DNA of 5,623 nucleotides from a bacterium (GTDB lineage Bacteria > Patescibacteria > Paceibacteria > UBA9973). Shown piece after piece: positions 4,815 to 5,623 of this stretch. The translations under genes were made by a program, and so were the position numbers. The DNA is taken from NCBI GenBank assembly GCA_021813235.1, contig JAKALG010000063.1, positions 1 to 5,623 on the forward strand, written 5' to 3'. Every line of letters begins with the position of its first letter. The stretch's first letter is position 1. The notes under the pieces are model-generated. The model saw only the letters and a program-made list of their open reading frames with translations. It ran no database searches and was not told where the DNA came from.

Positions 4815-5623
4815 TGATACCAAAATTCCCAGAATTTAAAATACTTGAGCTATCTGACAAGAAAGATGTAGAAAAACTAATCTCTAAGTATCAAACATAT
4901 TCTGATTTTAATTTTGCAGGTACTTGGTCTTGGGATGTCAGAGATCAAATGAAAATTTCCCAATTAAATGAGAATTATGTTATACGTTTTATAAATTACC
5001 TAACAGGGGAACCATTTTATACATTTTTGGGAGATAATAATGTTAATGACACTATAGAAAAATTGTTAGAAATATCCAAAAAAGAAGGTTTATCTCCCAT
5101 ATTAAACTTAGTCCCTTCTGATTCTGTAAAAAATGTTGATACAAAAATATTTAAGTTAGAGGAAGATATTGATAATTTTGATTACATTTATGATTTAGAA
5201 GAACAGAAAGATTTTAAAGGTAAAAAATTTGGGATAAAACGTAGAGAAGTAGTAAATTTTTTAAAAAATAATTTAAATGTTGAAGTTAAAATTTTATCCT
5301 TGCAAGATGAAGATACTCAAAAAGAAATAGTTGCGCTTTATGAAAAATGGGCAAAAAATAAAGTCAAAAAAGATAAAGAACTTGATCCAGATCACGAACT
5401 TGTTGTTATAAAAAAGTTTTTTTCTGCGGCTGGAGAATTTAATCTGATTTCAGTTGGTATTTTTATTGACGGAGAACTTGTTGCTTTCAGTATTGATGAA
5501 TTAAAAGAAACAGAATACGTTGTATCCCACATAGCAAAAGCAAATCCACTATTTTTTGGTTTGTTTTCATTTTTAATGAAAGAAAATGCAAGAATATTTG
5601 TTTCATACGGTAAAAAATACCTT
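4814..5623 (+). CDS. DUF2156 / LPG-synthase-C-like (GNAT-fold) protein, truncated at the window edge
   Basis: ATG 4814 shares its A with the TAA stop of the methyltransferase gene. No Shine-Dalgarno site is seen, so translation is probably coupled. The frame stays open for 270 codons to the right edge. FKILELSDKKDVEKLI followed by YSDFNF (29-34) and Trp38 is the usual N-terminus of the DUF2156 family. FKGKKFGIKRREVVNF (134-149) and SHIAKANPLFFGLFSFLMKE (238-257) match its two further conserved regions. Full-length members are around 290-300 residues, so only the last few tens are missing. The family shares the GNAT fold of the C-terminal domain of phosphatidylglycerol lysyltransferases, which transfer an amino acid from aminoacyl-tRNA; small single proteins like this one are mostly uncharacterised. 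It lacks the membrane domain of MprF-type enzymes. Pairing with a PRMT-like enzyme hints at a shared modification pathway, which is inference. Confidence 0.8.
   Translation, partial: MIPKFPEFKILELSDKKDVEKLISKYQTYSDFNFAGTWSWDVRDQMKISQLNENYVIRFINYLTGEPFYTFLGDNNVNDTIEKLLEISKKEGLSPILNLVPSDSVKNVDTKIFKLEEDIDNFDYIYDLEEQKDFKGKKFGIKRREVVNFLKNNLNVEVKILSLQDEDTQKEIVALYEKWAKNKVKKDKELDPDHELVVIKKFFSAAGEFNLISVGIFIDGELVAFSIDELKETEYVVSHIAKANPLFFGLFSFLMKENARIFVSYGKKYL

Noticed and set aside
1..5623. Recoded UGA (as glycine, as in Gracilibacteria/Absconditabacteria)
   Set aside because: No in-frame TGA occurs in any gene, and glycines use GGN codons. The absence of TGA stops among seven genes is too small a sample to suggest recoding.
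1..5623. tRNA, rRNA, CRISPR array, insertion sequence or toxin-antitoxin pair
   Set aside because: I found no cloverleaf, regular spaced repeats, transposase or terminal inverted repeats. The small peptide and the HExxH proteins do not resemble known antitoxin or toxin families.

Overview
The window looks like part of a genome from the Candidate Phyla Radiation (Patescibacteria, Parcubacteria-like). This is an inference from several signs: AT-rich DNA, short intergenic spaces, several genes with little or no 5' leader and no Shine-Dalgarno sequence, and a Ser/Thr-rich Ig-like surface-protein tail of a type common in that group. All seven complete stop codons are TAA or TAG and there is no in-frame TGA, so the standard bacterial code fits.

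Layout. Positions 1-236 hold the C-terminal end of a repeat-type surface protein. It is followed by a G/C-ended palindrome (249-280) and a perfect 17-bp terminator hairpin (297-334). A plus-strand gene (352-1245) encodes a putative zinc metallopeptidase (HExxH plus downstream Glu) of no recognised family. It runs convergently into a minus-strand cluster. Read in its own direction, that cluster is a second, smaller HExxH protein (3262-2663), a radical SAM/SPASM enzyme (2571-1477), and a 49-codon gene (1442-1293) with a strong ribosome binding site, closed by a shared terminator (1256-1283). Divergent from the cluster lie a seven-helix SWEET/PQ-loop-like membrane protein (3363-3941), then a PRMT-like methyltransferase (3969-4814) that overlaps by one base a DUF2156-type acyltransferase-fold gene running off the right edge (4814-5623).

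Main point. The 49-residue peptide next to the SPASM enzyme looks like a ribosomally made peptide (RiPP) precursor. Its C-terminal half carries back-to-back aromatic-X-Asp/Asn triplets (FGD, WDD, WDN) and, after one Gly, HSD. This is the pattern acted on by radical SAM enzymes that form three-residue cyclophanes (triceptides). It has no Cys and no Lys in the core, which argues against thioether or Lys-Trp chemistry. The enzyme-peptide pair has a near-consensus sigma70-type promoter with a 17-bp spacer and its own terminator. The two flanking HExxH proteins share a motif around the zinc site and may be relatives. Either could remove the leader, but this is inference. No exporter is visible in the window.
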